Part shown: positions 36,398 through 45,106 of the stretch, piece after piece
How the letters are laid out: every line of letters begins with the position of its first letter
Numbering within the stretch: position 1 is the stretch's first letter
Origin: an uncultured Roseburia sp.
GTDB lineage: Bacteria; Bacillota; Clostridia; Lachnospirales; Lachnospiraceae
Direction of reading: 5' to 3'
Length of the DNA stretch: 64,000 nt
NCBI GenBank assembly: GCA_947642555.1
Contig: CANRSX010000021.1
Span: 1 to 64,000, forward strand
Position numbers and translations under genes: made by a program
The notes under the pieces: model-generated
Databases searched by the model: none
What the model was told of the DNA's origin: nothing
What the model saw: only the letters and a program-made list of their open reading frames with translations

Positions 36398-37210
36398 TCA
36401 CACCTCTGTCAGATCAGACAGGGGACGGAATTCATATCCCATCTCCTCCCATTTTGTCAGAAGCTCATCTAAAATCTCCGCGTTTGTCGGCGACGTGCTG
36501 TGCAGCAGCACGATGGCGCCGGGGTGGATCCGGCCCAGCAGCTTCTCAAAGGCCTCCTCTTTTGTCGGCTGATCGTCGACATTCCAGTCCACATAGGCGA
36601 GGCTCCAGAAGAAGGTGGAGTAGCCCAGCTCCTTTGCCATCGCAAGGTTTTCTTTGCTGTATTTTCCCTGGGGCGGGCGATAGTACGGCGACAGCTCGCT
36701 TCCGGTGGTTTCTTTAAACAGCGCCGCCACATCGTCCATCTCTTTCTGAAACGACCCGATATCGGAGATGGAAGACATATCCGGGTGGTGATAGGTATGA
36801 TTGCCCACCGCGTGTCCGTCCGCCACCATCCGCTTTGCGATCTCCGGCGCGCTCTCCAGGAAATGCCCCACGACAAAAAACGTGGCGGGCGCGTTGTGTT
36901 TTTTCAGGGCGTCCAGAATCGGCTCCGTGTTGCCGTTCTCATAGCCGCAGTCAAAGGTCAGGTAGATCACTTTTTTGTCCAGGCTTCCGACGTAGTATGC
37001 ATTGTACTGCTTTAACTCCTTTGCCGAAGCATTTCCCGTGGGCTGCGTCCCCTCCGCGCCGAAGCCGAGCCCCCAGTTTTCCGCCTGCCCCGATACCGCC
37101 ATGACTCCGACAGTGCGCTCTGTTTTTACCTTTGCGACCTCCCAGCCCGATAAAAACATCAGCGAAAAGACAAACGCCAGCATCAGACCTTTCTTACAAC
37201 GATTTTTCAT
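36398..37210 (-). CDS. Polysaccharide deacetylase (PdaA-like)
   Basis: A 270-residue NodB-fold deacetylase with one N-terminal membrane helix (KKGLMLAFVFSLMFLSG). Motifs: VIYLTFDCGYENGNT (motif 1; TFDCG as in PdaA), metal-binding H-x3-H in GNHTYHHPDMS, RPPQGKYS, FWSLAYVDWNVD and IVLLHS. PdaA relatives make delta-lactam muramic acid in spore cortex, and this is the closest match. ATG at 37210 is chosen because it gives a normal signal anchor, though its GGAG is close (two bases); 37267 is the alternative. Confidence 0.9.
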   Translation of the reverse strand: MKNRCKKGLMLAFVFSLMFLSGWEVAKVKTERTVGVMAVSGQAENWGLGFGAEGTQPTGNASAKELKQYNAYYVGSLDKKVIYLTFDCGYENGNTEPILDALKKHNAPATFFVVGHFLESAPEIAKRMVADGHAVGNHTYHHPDMSSISDIGSFQKEMDDVAALFKETTGSELSPYYRPPQGKYSKENLAMAKELGYSTFFWSLAYVDWNVDDQPTKEEAFEKLLGRIHPGAIVLLHSTSPTNAEILDELLTKWEEMGYEFRPLSDLTEV

Positions 37211-37283
37211 AGCTCCATCCAGAGAGTTTACTTGCACTAAGTATATGCGGGATGGTTTTTGTCCCATGATTGCAGAGAAAGAC

Positions 37284-37312
37284 TTTACACCTTAATTGCC
37301 TGTTGTTATAAT
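37284..37312 (+). promoter_or_regulatory. Sigma-A promoter of the 44-codon gene
   Basis: TTTACA (37284-37289), 17 bases, TATAAT (37307-37312), about 55 bases before the small frame. Confidence 0.7.
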
Positions 37313-37365
37313 GTAACTGTCAGACGATTCCATATAGCAGACACGTTGGAAAAGGTGGTGAGTAT

Positions 37366-37500
37366 ATAACGCGTTTAGAACTTCTTACCGTATTGCTTTC
37401 CATAAAAGTATTGCTTGAAAGTGACAATAAAGACAAAGCTCTGGAGCTGATCAACGAAGTGATCGCGGAAGCAAAGCGGCAGGTAAACAAATCAGAATGA
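37366..37500 (+). CDS. Small protein (about 44 residues) lacking a standard start
   Basis: The frame after a strong promoter reads TRLELLTVLLSIKVLLESDN and then KALELINEVIAEAKRQV, an amphipathic helical hairpin. A Shine-Dalgarno-like AAAGGTGGTGAG ends at 37362, but no ATG, GTG or TTG is in this frame at the right distance; the codon before ACG is ATA (37366). Either ATA is used as start, or the GTG of the other frame (37358) opens a three-codon leader. A perfect terminator follows, so the transcript is a short single-gene unit. Confidence 0.6.
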   Translation: MTRLELLTVLLSIKVLLESDNKDKALELINEVIAEAKRQVNKSE

Positions 37501-37515
37501 TGATCTGTTTCTTTG

Positions 37516-37550
37516 AACAGAGCCTTCGGTTTATTACCGAAGGCTCTGTT
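37516..37550 (+). terminator. Intrinsic terminator
   Basis: Fifteen perfect pairs (37516-37530 with 37536-37550) around a five-base loop, sitting 15 bases after the 44-codon gene. The arms contain AACAGAGCC and GGCTCTGTT. It may also serve the convergent 980-residue gene. Confidence 0.85.
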
Positions 37551-37553
37551 CTG

Positions 37554-40496
37554 TTACCCGTTATTCTGATACCCGCATTTCGGGCAGATTTTTCCGCCCT
37601 GATATTCATACCCGCACCGGAAGCAGCAGATCCTCTCGTGGTGCTCTTTTGCCAGATAGGTAAGCTTCCTCGAATCCGGCTTTTCCTGGAGATACCGGAC
37701 AAATTCGTCCAGCACCTTTGCGTAGGCGGACAGCTCCTTTGTCTCCACCGCGCACGGGATCTTCGTCTTCGTCCCGTTCTTCTCCTGCACCGTCACACCC
37801 TTATTTAAAAGCCCGGTGGAGGCCTTAATCTGTGCGATCGACGCCACGGGAATCCCGTAGGCATTTAACATCGTGCTGTAAAACAGGTGATCCGGCGTTA
37901 AGATCATACCCTCCTTCCCGCTCTGATTCCTGGCAGTGTCGACCAGCAGGATCGGATATTCAAAGAGGCCGCGGTCCGCCGCGTAGCAGGCCATCGCGTA
38001 GTCAAAGATCCCGGTCTCCTCCTCTGCGGCCTGTTTTCGCATCACTTTTCCCGCCGGATAGAAATGGTGTCTCGGATTCTCCGCGATCCCCGCATCGGAA
38101 AGCTCCGCGGAAAGCTTCTGCACCAGCAGCTCACACTCGTCGGTTTTTAGCTTCTGAAGGCGTTTTGTCAGCGCACGCAGCGTATCCTCCTTTAATTCCG
38201 GCAGAAAATCCCCCTCTCTGATCCGCTCATAAGCTTCCATGCCCTCCTCGAATGTCATCAGCATCGGGTTCGGGCAGAATTCCTCAATCTGCTTCCTGTC
38301 GAGCTCTTTTAGTTTATCCCGCACCTTTTCCACATAAGGCGCCGTGAGATGCGGCAGGAAATCCCCGTCCTCGAGCGTTCTGATCAGGCCGGTCAGATCC
38401 TCTCTGCTGACCTTTCGCGCGCGTTTTACCAGGTTCGCGATCTCCTGGCGCTCCGCGGCCTCGCGGCTTTTGTTCAGGCGCTCCTCATACGGCGAGAGAT
38501 CCACGCCCTCATAGGAGTGAATCCGGTCCAGGTAAGACTGATAGCGGGCGCGGTCCAGGTTCGGAGGCATTTTATAAATCAGCTGCTCCACCTCGTGCGA
38601 CGCCTGCCGCTGCATCTGCTCCGCCAGGCGCTCCCGAAGCGGCGCCTTCTGCTCCGGGGTCAGATCCGCTTCCACGATCTCGTCGTACACGCGCTTTATC
38701 ACCGTGTAGTTTTTGTCCGCACAGGCATCCGCCTTTTTTGAAAGCCCTTCGATGAGCCCCGCGGACAGGCGCTGCGACACCCGGGATAAAAAGTCTTCCC
38801 GCTGCGCGGGATTAAGCTGCTTCTCATTCTGGAGCTGATTCTTTAACTCGCGCAGCTGTCGGTCGGAATAGCGGTCGAGCAGCTGCATCCGCGCCTCGTA
38901 TTTCTGCCGGATGTGCTCCGCTTCCGGTGAGTCCGCTATCCCGCCCTGTTCCGTGACGCGTTCCCCGGCGTTCCCGCTGCTTTTGGGACTGTCGGACTTC
39001 CCGGGGGATGCGGCGATTCCGCTGCTTTTTGGGCTGTCAGACTTCCCGGGGGATGCGGCAGTTCCTGATCTGCCGGCTTCACGGATCACTTCGCTTCTCC
39101 CGGTCTCTCTGCCTGAAGAAACAGGATGAACGCCGTCAACGGATGCAACGCCATCCGCGGATGGCGTGCCCGCATCATGGGACCGGGCTGCGGTCAGGTT
39201 TTCCCGGCTTCGCGCTTTCTCCCCGGCAGTTTCCCCGTTCCCTTCTGTCCCCGCATCCTCGTCCAAACTCCCGTCCGCACCCGCATGCATCCTCTCAAGC
39301 CGTTCCCGGATCCGTTCTTCGTACCGCGCCACGCTTTCTTCCGGGTAGAAGCCCTCTTCCATGCGCGCCACGATCTTTTCCAGCTCCTCCTCCGGCAGCT
39401 CGTTTAACGCCAGCGCGGACTCCTCGAGCGTCTCAAGCTCTCTCTCCCGCTGCTGCTGTGCTCTTTTCTTCGGATCCGCATATTCATTATAATTGTAGTT
39501 CGACGTTTTCTCCGCGTTTCGCCCTAGCAGTCCCAGGTAATCCTCATACGCCGCCTGATCGTCCGCAAATTCCAGCAGATACACCTCACCCTCGCCGAGC
39601 AGGCGCCCCGGAACCGGCGTATAGAAGCTCTGGCAGTTCTGGCAGGTACAGGCACGCGCGAGCAGCACGCCGCCCTCCTCCGTCTCGATCTGCACTTCCC
39701 TCCCTTTTGGGTAGACTGCCATGTGCAGGCGGTTTCCGCACACCGGGCAGAGATTCCCCGTCACATAAAAATTGTGCCCGAGACGGGACGCGCCGCCCCA
39801 TCCTGTGCGCCGAGAAGCTGCATCCGGCGCATCCGCGCCGCTTTGTCCCGCCTTCCCCGCGCTTCCCGCCGCCTCCGCATGCCGGTTCTGATCCGGCCGC
39901 CGACTTTGATCCTGCGTCCGGTTCTGATCCTGCGTCTGGTTTTGATCCGGCCGCCGGATCAGGACCGGACGCCGCTTCCAGATCATCCGCCGCCACAGGC
40001 CCCCGGCGGGTTTCCCGTCCTCCTCGTCCACACGCTCCTGCTCCCGGATCAGCGCTCTGCCGACCACATCTTCATAGGTGACGCGTATCCCGTCCTGGTA
40101 AAAACGGAAATGCTCCCTGGTATAATCCGGCTCGATCGAAAGCTCCCGCAGAATCCCGGAAAACAGCCGCCCGAGCTCCTCAAAATCCTTATTGACCTTA
40201 ATCCCCTCGATCGCGCCCCATTTTCCGAAGACATAGAGAAGCATGTTGATCACGTTCTGAAGGCACACGTTATCCCCGATCTGCGCCGTCTGCTCCTCCG
40301 CGGCCGGAATGTCAATGATGTTTGTCGTCACTTTTTTCGTGTCAAAATGGAAAAACAGGGAGCGCACCTCGCCCTGAAGGATGATATAATTGTCAATCAC
40401 CGCAAAGATCCCGCTCCACTCCACCGGAGCTTTCATCGCCCCGATCATCCGCTCAAAGGTCTGTCTCAATTCGTCATTTGCCCGCAGTAAAATCAT
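37554..40496 (-). CDS. Large 980-residue zinc-ribbon protein of unknown function
   Basis: Four parts can be seen. Residues 1-165 form a mixed alpha/beta domain (VIDNYIILQGEVRSLFFHF). About 230-310 hold a zinc-binding module with CPVCGNRLHM and CTCQNCQSF. The middle has a low-complexity linker with two exact PGKSDSPKSSG repeats followed by long charged helices (about 530-800). The end carries a PH-like region (HLFYSTMLNAYGIPVASIAQI) and a zinc ribbon CFRCGYEYQGGKICPKCGYQN. There is no signal peptide. Its ATG overlaps the LysR stop (ATGA), so it is coupled to that regulator. I do not recognise the family. Confidence 0.85.
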   Translation of the reverse strand: MILLRANDELRQTFERMIGAMKAPVEWSGIFAVIDNYIILQGEVRSLFFHFDTKKVTTNIIDIPAAEEQTAQIGDNVCLQNVINMLLYVFGKWGAIEGIKVNKDFEELGRLFSGILRELSIEPDYTREHFRFYQDGIRVTYEDVVGRALIREQERVDEEDGKPAGGLWRRMIWKRRPVLIRRPDQNQTQDQNRTQDQSRRPDQNRHAEAAGSAGKAGQSGADAPDAASRRTGWGGASRLGHNFYVTGNLCPVCGNRLHMAVYPKGREVQIETEEGGVLLARACTCQNCQSFYTPVPGRLLGEGEVYLLEFADDQAAYEDYLGLLGRNAEKTSNYNYNEYADPKKRAQQQRERELETLEESALALNELPEEELEKIVARMEEGFYPEESVARYEERIRERLERMHAGADGSLDEDAGTEGNGETAGEKARSRENLTAARSHDAGTPSADGVASVDGVHPVSSGRETGRSEVIREAGRSGTAASPGKSDSPKSSGIAASPGKSDSPKSSGNAGERVTEQGGIADSPEAEHIRQKYEARMQLLDRYSDRQLRELKNQLQNEKQLNPAQREDFLSRVSQRLSAGLIEGLSKKADACADKNYTVIKRVYDEIVEADLTPEQKAPLRERLAEQMQRQASHEVEQLIYKMPPNLDRARYQSYLDRIHSYEGVDLSPYEERLNKSREAAERQEIANLVKRARKVSREDLTGLIRTLEDGDFLPHLTAPYVEKVRDKLKELDRKQIEEFCPNPMLMTFEEGMEAYERIREGDFLPELKEDTLRALTKRLQKLKTDECELLVQKLSAELSDAGIAENPRHHFYPAGKVMRKQAAEEETGIFDYAMACYAADRGLFEYPILLVDTARNQSGKEGMILTPDHLFYSTMLNAYGIPVASIAQIKASTGLLNKGVTVQEKNGTKTKIPCAVETKELSAYAKVLDEFVRYLQEKPDSRKLTYLAKEHHERICCFRCGYEYQGGKICPKCGYQNNG

Positions 40497-41413
40497 TCTG
40501 TTCTCCTCCGCTGTCCCTGTCCGTATTCACTGTCTTTTTTCATGGGAACCGATGCCAGAAGCCGCTGTTCGATAAAATCAGAGAGCGGCTGCGGCAGGTA
40601 TCTGCCCCTTTTGAGAATCATATACACATACCGGTAGTTTTCCGCGTCCAGAAGCGCTGCCTTTGCAAGATCCGCCCGGTCAAGGTCTTCCGACTCCGTC
40701 ACAACCGCCGCGCCGATCCCCATGGCTGCCATCTGAAGGATCACACTGTCCTCCGACGCCTCCCCCGCAATCCGGGGCCTGCACGCATTTGCGGCAAACA
40801 GTCCGTCCGTGACACGCCGCATCCCGGAATCCGGCGTATGGAGGATCAGCGGGATCCCGGCAAGCTCTTTTACCGTAATCTGCTCCGCCGCAAAAAACGG
40901 TCTGTCTGCGGACTGAACCACCACAAGCTCCTGCTTTAGCAGCCGCGTGGAGACAAGCCCCTGTCCGTCTCCCGGCTCCGACGCCAGCAGAAGGTCGATC
41001 CGCTCTCCCTTCAGATCTTCGATCAGCGGATCCGTCACCCCCTCATAGAGCTCGAACATACACCCGTACTGTGGAAATTCCCCGACAAACCGCTGAATCT
41101 GCCCGAGCAGATACGAGCGCATCGACGATACAAACCCGATGCTAAGCTTTCCGGACGCACAGCGCATCAGCTGGCGCCTGCCGTCCGCGAGCAGGCCGAG
41201 CGCGCCCTGCACATAGGAAAGGTAAAGCCTTCCCTGGCGTGTCAGCGCGACATTTCTCCCCTGTTTTTCAAACAGATATACCCCAAGCTCCTTCTCGAGG
41301 CAGTCGATCCCGTGGCTTAAGCTTGACTGCGCAACCGCGAGCTCCTCCGCGGCACGGCCGTAATGCTCGTATCTCGCCAGCGTTTGAAAATATTCCAGAT
41401 ATTTCAGATTCAT
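40493..41413 (-). CDS. LysR-family transcription regulator
   Basis: A 306-residue regulator with the LysR helix-turn-helix (MNLKYLEYFQTLARYEHYGRAAEELAVAQSSLSHGIDCLEKELGVYLFEKQGRNVALT) and a periplasmic-binding-protein-like effector domain. ATG at 41413 has GGAGG five bases upstream. It is divergent from the EamA exporter, its likely target, and its 3' end is coupled to the 980-residue gene. Confidence 0.93.
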   Translation of the reverse strand: MNLKYLEYFQTLARYEHYGRAAEELAVAQSSLSHGIDCLEKELGVYLFEKQGRNVALTRQGRLYLSYVQGALGLLADGRRQLMRCASGKLSIGFVSSMRSYLLGQIQRFVGEFPQYGCMFELYEGVTDPLIEDLKGERIDLLLASEPGDGQGLVSTRLLKQELVVVQSADRPFFAAEQITVKELAGIPLILHTPDSGMRRVTDGLFAANACRPRIAGEASEDSVILQMAAMGIGAAVVTESEDLDRADLAKAALLDAENYRYVYMILKRGRYLPQPLSDFIEQRLLASVPMKKDSEYGQGQRRRTE

Positions 41414-41492
41414 CCCGGCCTCCCTGCTATCTCTTTCTTTTATTATAGTAGCATCCATCAGCTTTGTCTATGGATTTTCCCACCGCGCCTGA

Positions 41493-41521
41493 TTGATTCG
41501 TAATGCTCCCCGCCCTATGAT
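41493..41521 (+). promoter_or_regulatory. Sigma-A promoter of the EamA gene
   Basis: TTGATT (41493-41498), 17 bases, TATGAT (41516-41521). The -10 box forms the outer end of a 23-base inverted repeat. Confidence 0.7.
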
Positions 41522-41569
41522 AAATTCGTTCCTTCCGCTATCCTCTGCGGAAGGAACGAATTTATCATA
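41516..41569. repeat. 23-bp perfect inverted repeat in the EamA leader
   Basis: Positions 41516-41538 are the exact inverse of 41547-41569, with an eight-base loop. It runs from the -10 box to the Shine-Dalgarno site (AAGGAG at 41570). It could be a regulator site, a leader hairpin that hides the ribosome site, or the trace of a small mobile palindrome. Confidence 0.9.
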
Positions 41570-41583
41570 AAGGAGATCAAATC

Positions 41584-42567
41584 ATGGTACATCATATGAA
41601 ATGGCGCGCGTACGGAAGTCTTGTTCTCACGTTTCTGCTGTGGGGAAGCCTCTATGTCGTCAGCAAACGAATGCTTTTAAACCTGCCGGTCTTTCTGCTG
41701 GCCTTCTGCCGGTTTCTGATCGCATACCTGTTCCTGCTGCTGATCTCCGTGCTGCGCAGGCCAGGAACCGCTGGCCATGTGCCGGCGGCAGGCACCGCGA
41801 ATGCTTCCGGCGACACGGCGGACGGCGGGGAGGCGGCCGGCCCGGACATCCGGCGGATGACGCGCAGGTACTCCCTCCTCCTCGGGATCCCGGGCTACGC
41901 CGTCTTTGTCGGGCTCCAGCTGATCGGCACCGCGTACGCCGGCTCCACCACCGCCTCGCTGATCAACGCGTTAAATCCGGTGACGATCACGCTGATGGCC
42001 GCCCTCATCCTCGGCGAACGCCTGACATACCGGAAAGTGACCGGCACGCTTCTCGCGGTCTGCGGCGTTTATATGATCGTCGGCACCGCAGGCAGCGTCC
42101 ACCCTGCGGGTGTAATCTGCTCCGTCGCCTCCGTGCTCGGCTGGTCCCTTGTCTCTGTCCTTCTCCGGAAAGGGCTGGCCGTGTGCGATCCGCTGATCGT
42201 CACGAGAAACGCCCTCGGGCTGGCGGCTGCCTGCAATCTCATATTCGCCGTCGCAGAGCAGCTTTTGACCGGAGGCGGCTTCGATGGGTCATCCATCCGT
42301 CCGCTCACCGTGGCAGGCGTCTTTTATATGGGGATCTGCAGCACGGGAATCGCCTATATTCTCTGGAACAAAAGCCTCGCCGTACTCCCCGCCGGCACCT
42401 GCAGCGCCTTTTACCCGCTCCAGCCGCTGACCTCCGCGCTGCTTGGCATCCTCTTTTTTAAGGAAACGCTGCCCCGGCTGTTTTTCCCTGGCACGCTGCT
42501 GATCGCGGCCGGGATCCTGCTCTGCCTCCTCTCCCCGGTTTCCGGCCGGCGCAGGACTATTTTATAA
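41584..42567 (+). CDS. EamA/DMT-family exporter
   Basis: A 327-residue membrane protein with ten predicted helices in two EamA repeats: LLWGSLYVVSKRMLL opens the first and GTAYAGSTTASLINALNPVTITLMAALILGERLTYRK ends it; the second ends FYPLQPLTSALLGILFFKETL. The loop at about 60-90 is Gly/Ala-rich and longer than usual. Such proteins export amino acids or metabolites; substrate unknown. Divergent from the LysR gene. Confidence 0.92.
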   Translation: MVHHMKWRAYGSLVLTFLLWGSLYVVSKRMLLNLPVFLLAFCRFLIAYLFLLLISVLRRPGTAGHVPAAGTANASGDTADGGEAAGPDIRRMTRRYSLLLGIPGYAVFVGLQLIGTAYAGSTTASLINALNPVTITLMAALILGERLTYRKVTGTLLAVCGVYMIVGTAGSVHPAGVICSVASVLGWSLVSVLLRKGLAVCDPLIVTRNALGLAAACNLIFAVAEQLLTGGGFDGSSIRPLTVAGVFYMGICSTGIAYILWNKSLAVLPAGTCSAFYPLQPLTSALLGILFFKETLPRLFFPGTLLIAAGILLCLLSPVSGRRRTIL

Positions 42568-42620
42568 ACATTTAATAAATGGCGAAAAACGCTGTATTTC
42601 CGCTGTTTTTGCCGTTATTG

Positions 42621-42647
42621 TTAGCACTCATTTCAAAAGAGTGCTAA
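42621..42647 (+). promoter_or_regulatory. CIRCE operator (HrcA site)
   Basis: TTAGCACTC-N9-GAGTGCTAA is an exact CIRCE element. It sits eight bases before the -35 box of htpG, so HrcA should repress htpG until heat or misfolding stress. Confidence 0.95.
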
Positions 42648-42654
42648 TTTTCTA

Positions 42655-42683
42655 TTGACTTTTCTGAAATGAGGATATAAGAT
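42655..42683 (+). promoter_or_regulatory. Sigma-A promoter of htpG
   Basis: TTGACT (42655-42660), 17 bases, TAAGAT (42678-42683); TATAAG at 42676 with a 15-base gap is an alternative. It lies directly after CIRCE. Confidence 0.65.
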
Positions 42684-42731
42684 CTTATTTAGTTGTAGTA
42701 AAATCATTTTTCAGAGAAGGAGTGTTCTGTT

Positions 42732-44909
42732 ATGGCAAACAAGCATGGAAGTCTCTCAATTGACAGCGAGAATCTGTTTCCGATTATCAAGAAGTGGCTG
42801 TATTCCGACCACGACATTTTTTACCGCGAGTTGATCAGCAACGGCTGTGACGCCATCACCAAATTAAAAAAACTGGACATGATGGGCGAGTACCCCCTGC
42901 CGGCTGATTTTAAGGCGCAGATCCAGGTCATCGTAAACCCGGAGGAAAAGACCTTAAAGTTCATCGATAACGGTCTCGGTATGACGGCGGACGAGGTGGA
43001 GGAATACATCTGCCAGATCGCGTTTTCCGGCGCAACCGACTTTATTCAGAAATACAAGGATAAGTCCACGGACGACCAGATCATCGGGCATTTCGGACTC
43101 GGCTTCTACTCCGCCTTCATGGTGGCGGACGAGGTTTCGATCGATACCTTATCCTATGAGAAGGATGCGACGCCGGTGCACTGGACCTGCGACGGCGGCA
43201 CGGATTATGAGCTGACGGACGGCACAAAGGACACCGTCGGCACGGAGATCACGCTTTACTTAAACGAGGACTGCCTGGAATTCGCAAACGAGTACCGCGC
43301 ACGCGAGGTCATCGAGAAGTACTGCTCGTTTATGCCGACCCCGATCTTCCTGTCAAAGGCAAACGCCGAGACGCAGTACGAGACGATCGACGCCGCGGAT
43401 AAGCTCGACACCGATACGGTTGTAGAAGAAATCCACGAGGAGGCAAAGACCGAGGAGAAGGAAAACGAGAACGGCGAAAAGGAGATCGTGGAGGTTTCCC
43501 CGGCAAAGGAGAAGCTTAAGATCGTAAAACGGCCGGTTCCGCTGAACGATACGAACCCACTGTGGCTGAAAAACCCGAACGACTGCACCGACGAGGACTA
43601 TAAGGCATTTTACCGCAAGGTATTTCTGGATTACAAGGAGCCGCTGTTCTGGATCCACCTTAACATGGACTACCCGTTCAACCTCAAGGGAATCCTGTAT
43701 TTCCCGAAGATCAACACCGAGTATGATTCCATCGAGGGGACGATCAAGCTCTACAACAACCAGGTATTTATCGCCGACAATATCAAGGAGGTCATCCCGG
43801 AGTTTCTGATGCTCTTAAAGGGCGTGATCGACTGTCCGGATCTGCCGTTAAACGTTTCCCGCTCCGCGCTGCAGAACGACGGCTTTGTGAAAAAGATCTC
43901 CGAGTACATCACCAAGAAGGTGGCGGACAAGCTGATCGGCATGTGCAAGACCGACAAGGAGAATTACGAGAAATACTGGGACGATATCAGCCCCTTCATC
44001 AAGTTTGGCTGCTTAAAGGACACAAAGTTCTGCGACAAGATCAACGACTACATCCTGTTTAAGAACCTGGATGATAAGTATCTGACTCTTCCGGAGCTGC
44101 TCGTGAAGGAGGAGGAAAAAGCTGCGGAGGAAAACGCCGATAGTGCGGCAGAAGTCTCCACAGAGGAGGCAGATGTCGTCGACGCGGACGGCAACCCGAT
44201 CACGACAGATGACGCAGACTCCGCGGCGGAAGATGCCGAGGTCGTCGATGCGGACGGCAACCCGGTGGAGGACGCCGACGAGGAGGATGAGAAGGACAAA
44301 CGCAAGGTGATCTACTACGTGACCGACCGCGTGCAGCAGGGCCAGTACATCAACCTGTTCAAAGAGCAGGGGATGGACGCGGTGATCTTAGACCACAATA
44401 TCGATACCTCCTTCATCACGCAGTTAGAGCAGCGCAATGAGAACTATAAGTTCATGCGCATCGACGCGGATCTGACCGAATCCTTAAAAGACGAGGACGA
44501 CACGGAGGACTTAAAGGACGAGACCGACGCCCTGACGGAGCTCTTTAAGAAGACATTAAACAATGAGAAGCTGACCGTGAAGGTTGAGAAGCTCAAAAAT
44601 GAGAACGTCGCATCCGTCATCACACTCTCCGAGGAGGGCCGCCGGATGCAGGATATGATGAAGATGTACGCCATGGGCGGTATGGGCGGCATGGATCCGA
44701 ATATGTTCGCCGCAGACCAGACCCTGACCTTAAACGCGAACCATGCGCTCGTGAAATATATCTTCGAGAATAAGGATTCGGAGAACGTTCCGATGTTCTG
44801 CGAGCAGCTTTACGATCTTGCCATGCTCTCGAACCAGCCGCTGTCCGTGGAGGCTATGGCGAAGTTCGTGGAGAGAAGCAATCAGATTATGATGATGCTG
44901 GCGAAGTAA
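42732..44909 (+). CDS. htpG: Molecular chaperone HtpG (Hsp90) with two acidic inserts
   Basis: A 725-residue Hsp90 homodimer chaperone. The GHKL ATPase is intact (ELISNGCDAITKL, DNGLGMT, GHFGLGFYSAFMVAD), as is the middle-domain catalytic arginine in LNVSRSALQ. It is about 100 residues longer than E. coli HtpG (624). One insert (about 222-262) is a charged linker between N and middle domains. The second (459-524) is almost all acidic or small residues and repeats VVDADGNP. The start follows AGAGAAGGAG. Expression is under CIRCE. Confidence 0.96.
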   Translation: MANKHGSLSIDSENLFPIIKKWLYSDHDIFYRELISNGCDAITKLKKLDMMGEYPLPADFKAQIQVIVNPEEKTLKFIDNGLGMTADEVEEYICQIAFSGATDFIQKYKDKSTDDQIIGHFGLGFYSAFMVADEVSIDTLSYEKDATPVHWTCDGGTDYELTDGTKDTVGTEITLYLNEDCLEFANEYRAREVIEKYCSFMPTPIFLSKANAETQYETIDAADKLDTDTVVEEIHEEAKTEEKENENGEKEIVEVSPAKEKLKIVKRPVPLNDTNPLWLKNPNDCTDEDYKAFYRKVFLDYKEPLFWIHLNMDYPFNLKGILYFPKINTEYDSIEGTIKLYNNQVFIADNIKEVIPEFLMLLKGVIDCPDLPLNVSRSALQNDGFVKKISEYITKKVADKLIGMCKTDKENYEKYWDDISPFIKFGCLKDTKFCDKINDYILFKNLDDKYLTLPELLVKEEEKAAEENADSAAEVSTEEADVVDADGNPITTDDADSAAEDAEVVDADGNPVEDADEEDEKDKRKVIYYVTDRVQQGQYINLFKEQGMDAVILDHNIDTSFITQLEQRNENYKFMRIDADLTESLKDEDDTEDLKDETDALTELFKKTLNNEKLTVKVEKLKNENVASVITLSEEGRRMQDMMKMYAMGGMGGMDPNMFAADQTLTLNANHALVKYIFENKDSENVPMFCEQLYDLAMLSNQPLSVEAMAKFVERSNQIMMMLAK

Positions 44910-44941
44910 ATTGAATCATGATATAACAAATCCCGGGATGT

Positions 44942-44971
44942 GGGAAGGACTTTTCTGCAAAGGTCCTTCCC
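44942..44971 (+). terminator. Intrinsic terminator of htpG
   Basis: GGGAAGGAC (44942-44950) pairs with GTCCTTCCC (44963-44971), extended by TTT/AAA pairs, 33 bases after the htpG stop. The T run after it is weak. Confidence 0.7.
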
Positions 44972-45048
44972 TGTTCCCTTCTGATTTCTGTTTTCGCGGT
45001 TTTCTGTTTTATTTCTTTCAATATTCACCCTTAAGACTATATTTATCA

Positions 45049-45077
45049 TTGACCGGCAACAGCTGCCCGTTTATAAT
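45049..45077 (+). promoter_or_regulatory. Strong promoter of the ATPase-HNH-DUF262 operon
   Basis: TTGACC (45049-45054), exactly 17 bases, then consensus TATAAT (45072-45077). It lies 30 bases before the ATPase ATG and no operator repeat is visible, suggesting steady expression. Confidence 0.8.
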
Positions 45078-45106
45078 AATTTCAGAGAAAAAGAAAGGAT
45101 TTTTAT

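Noticed and set aside
39008-40081. Plus-strand ORF of 357 residues opposite the zinc-ribbon gene
   Set aside because: Low-complexity Pro/Ser/Arg shadow of the real minus-strand gene, no ribosome site.
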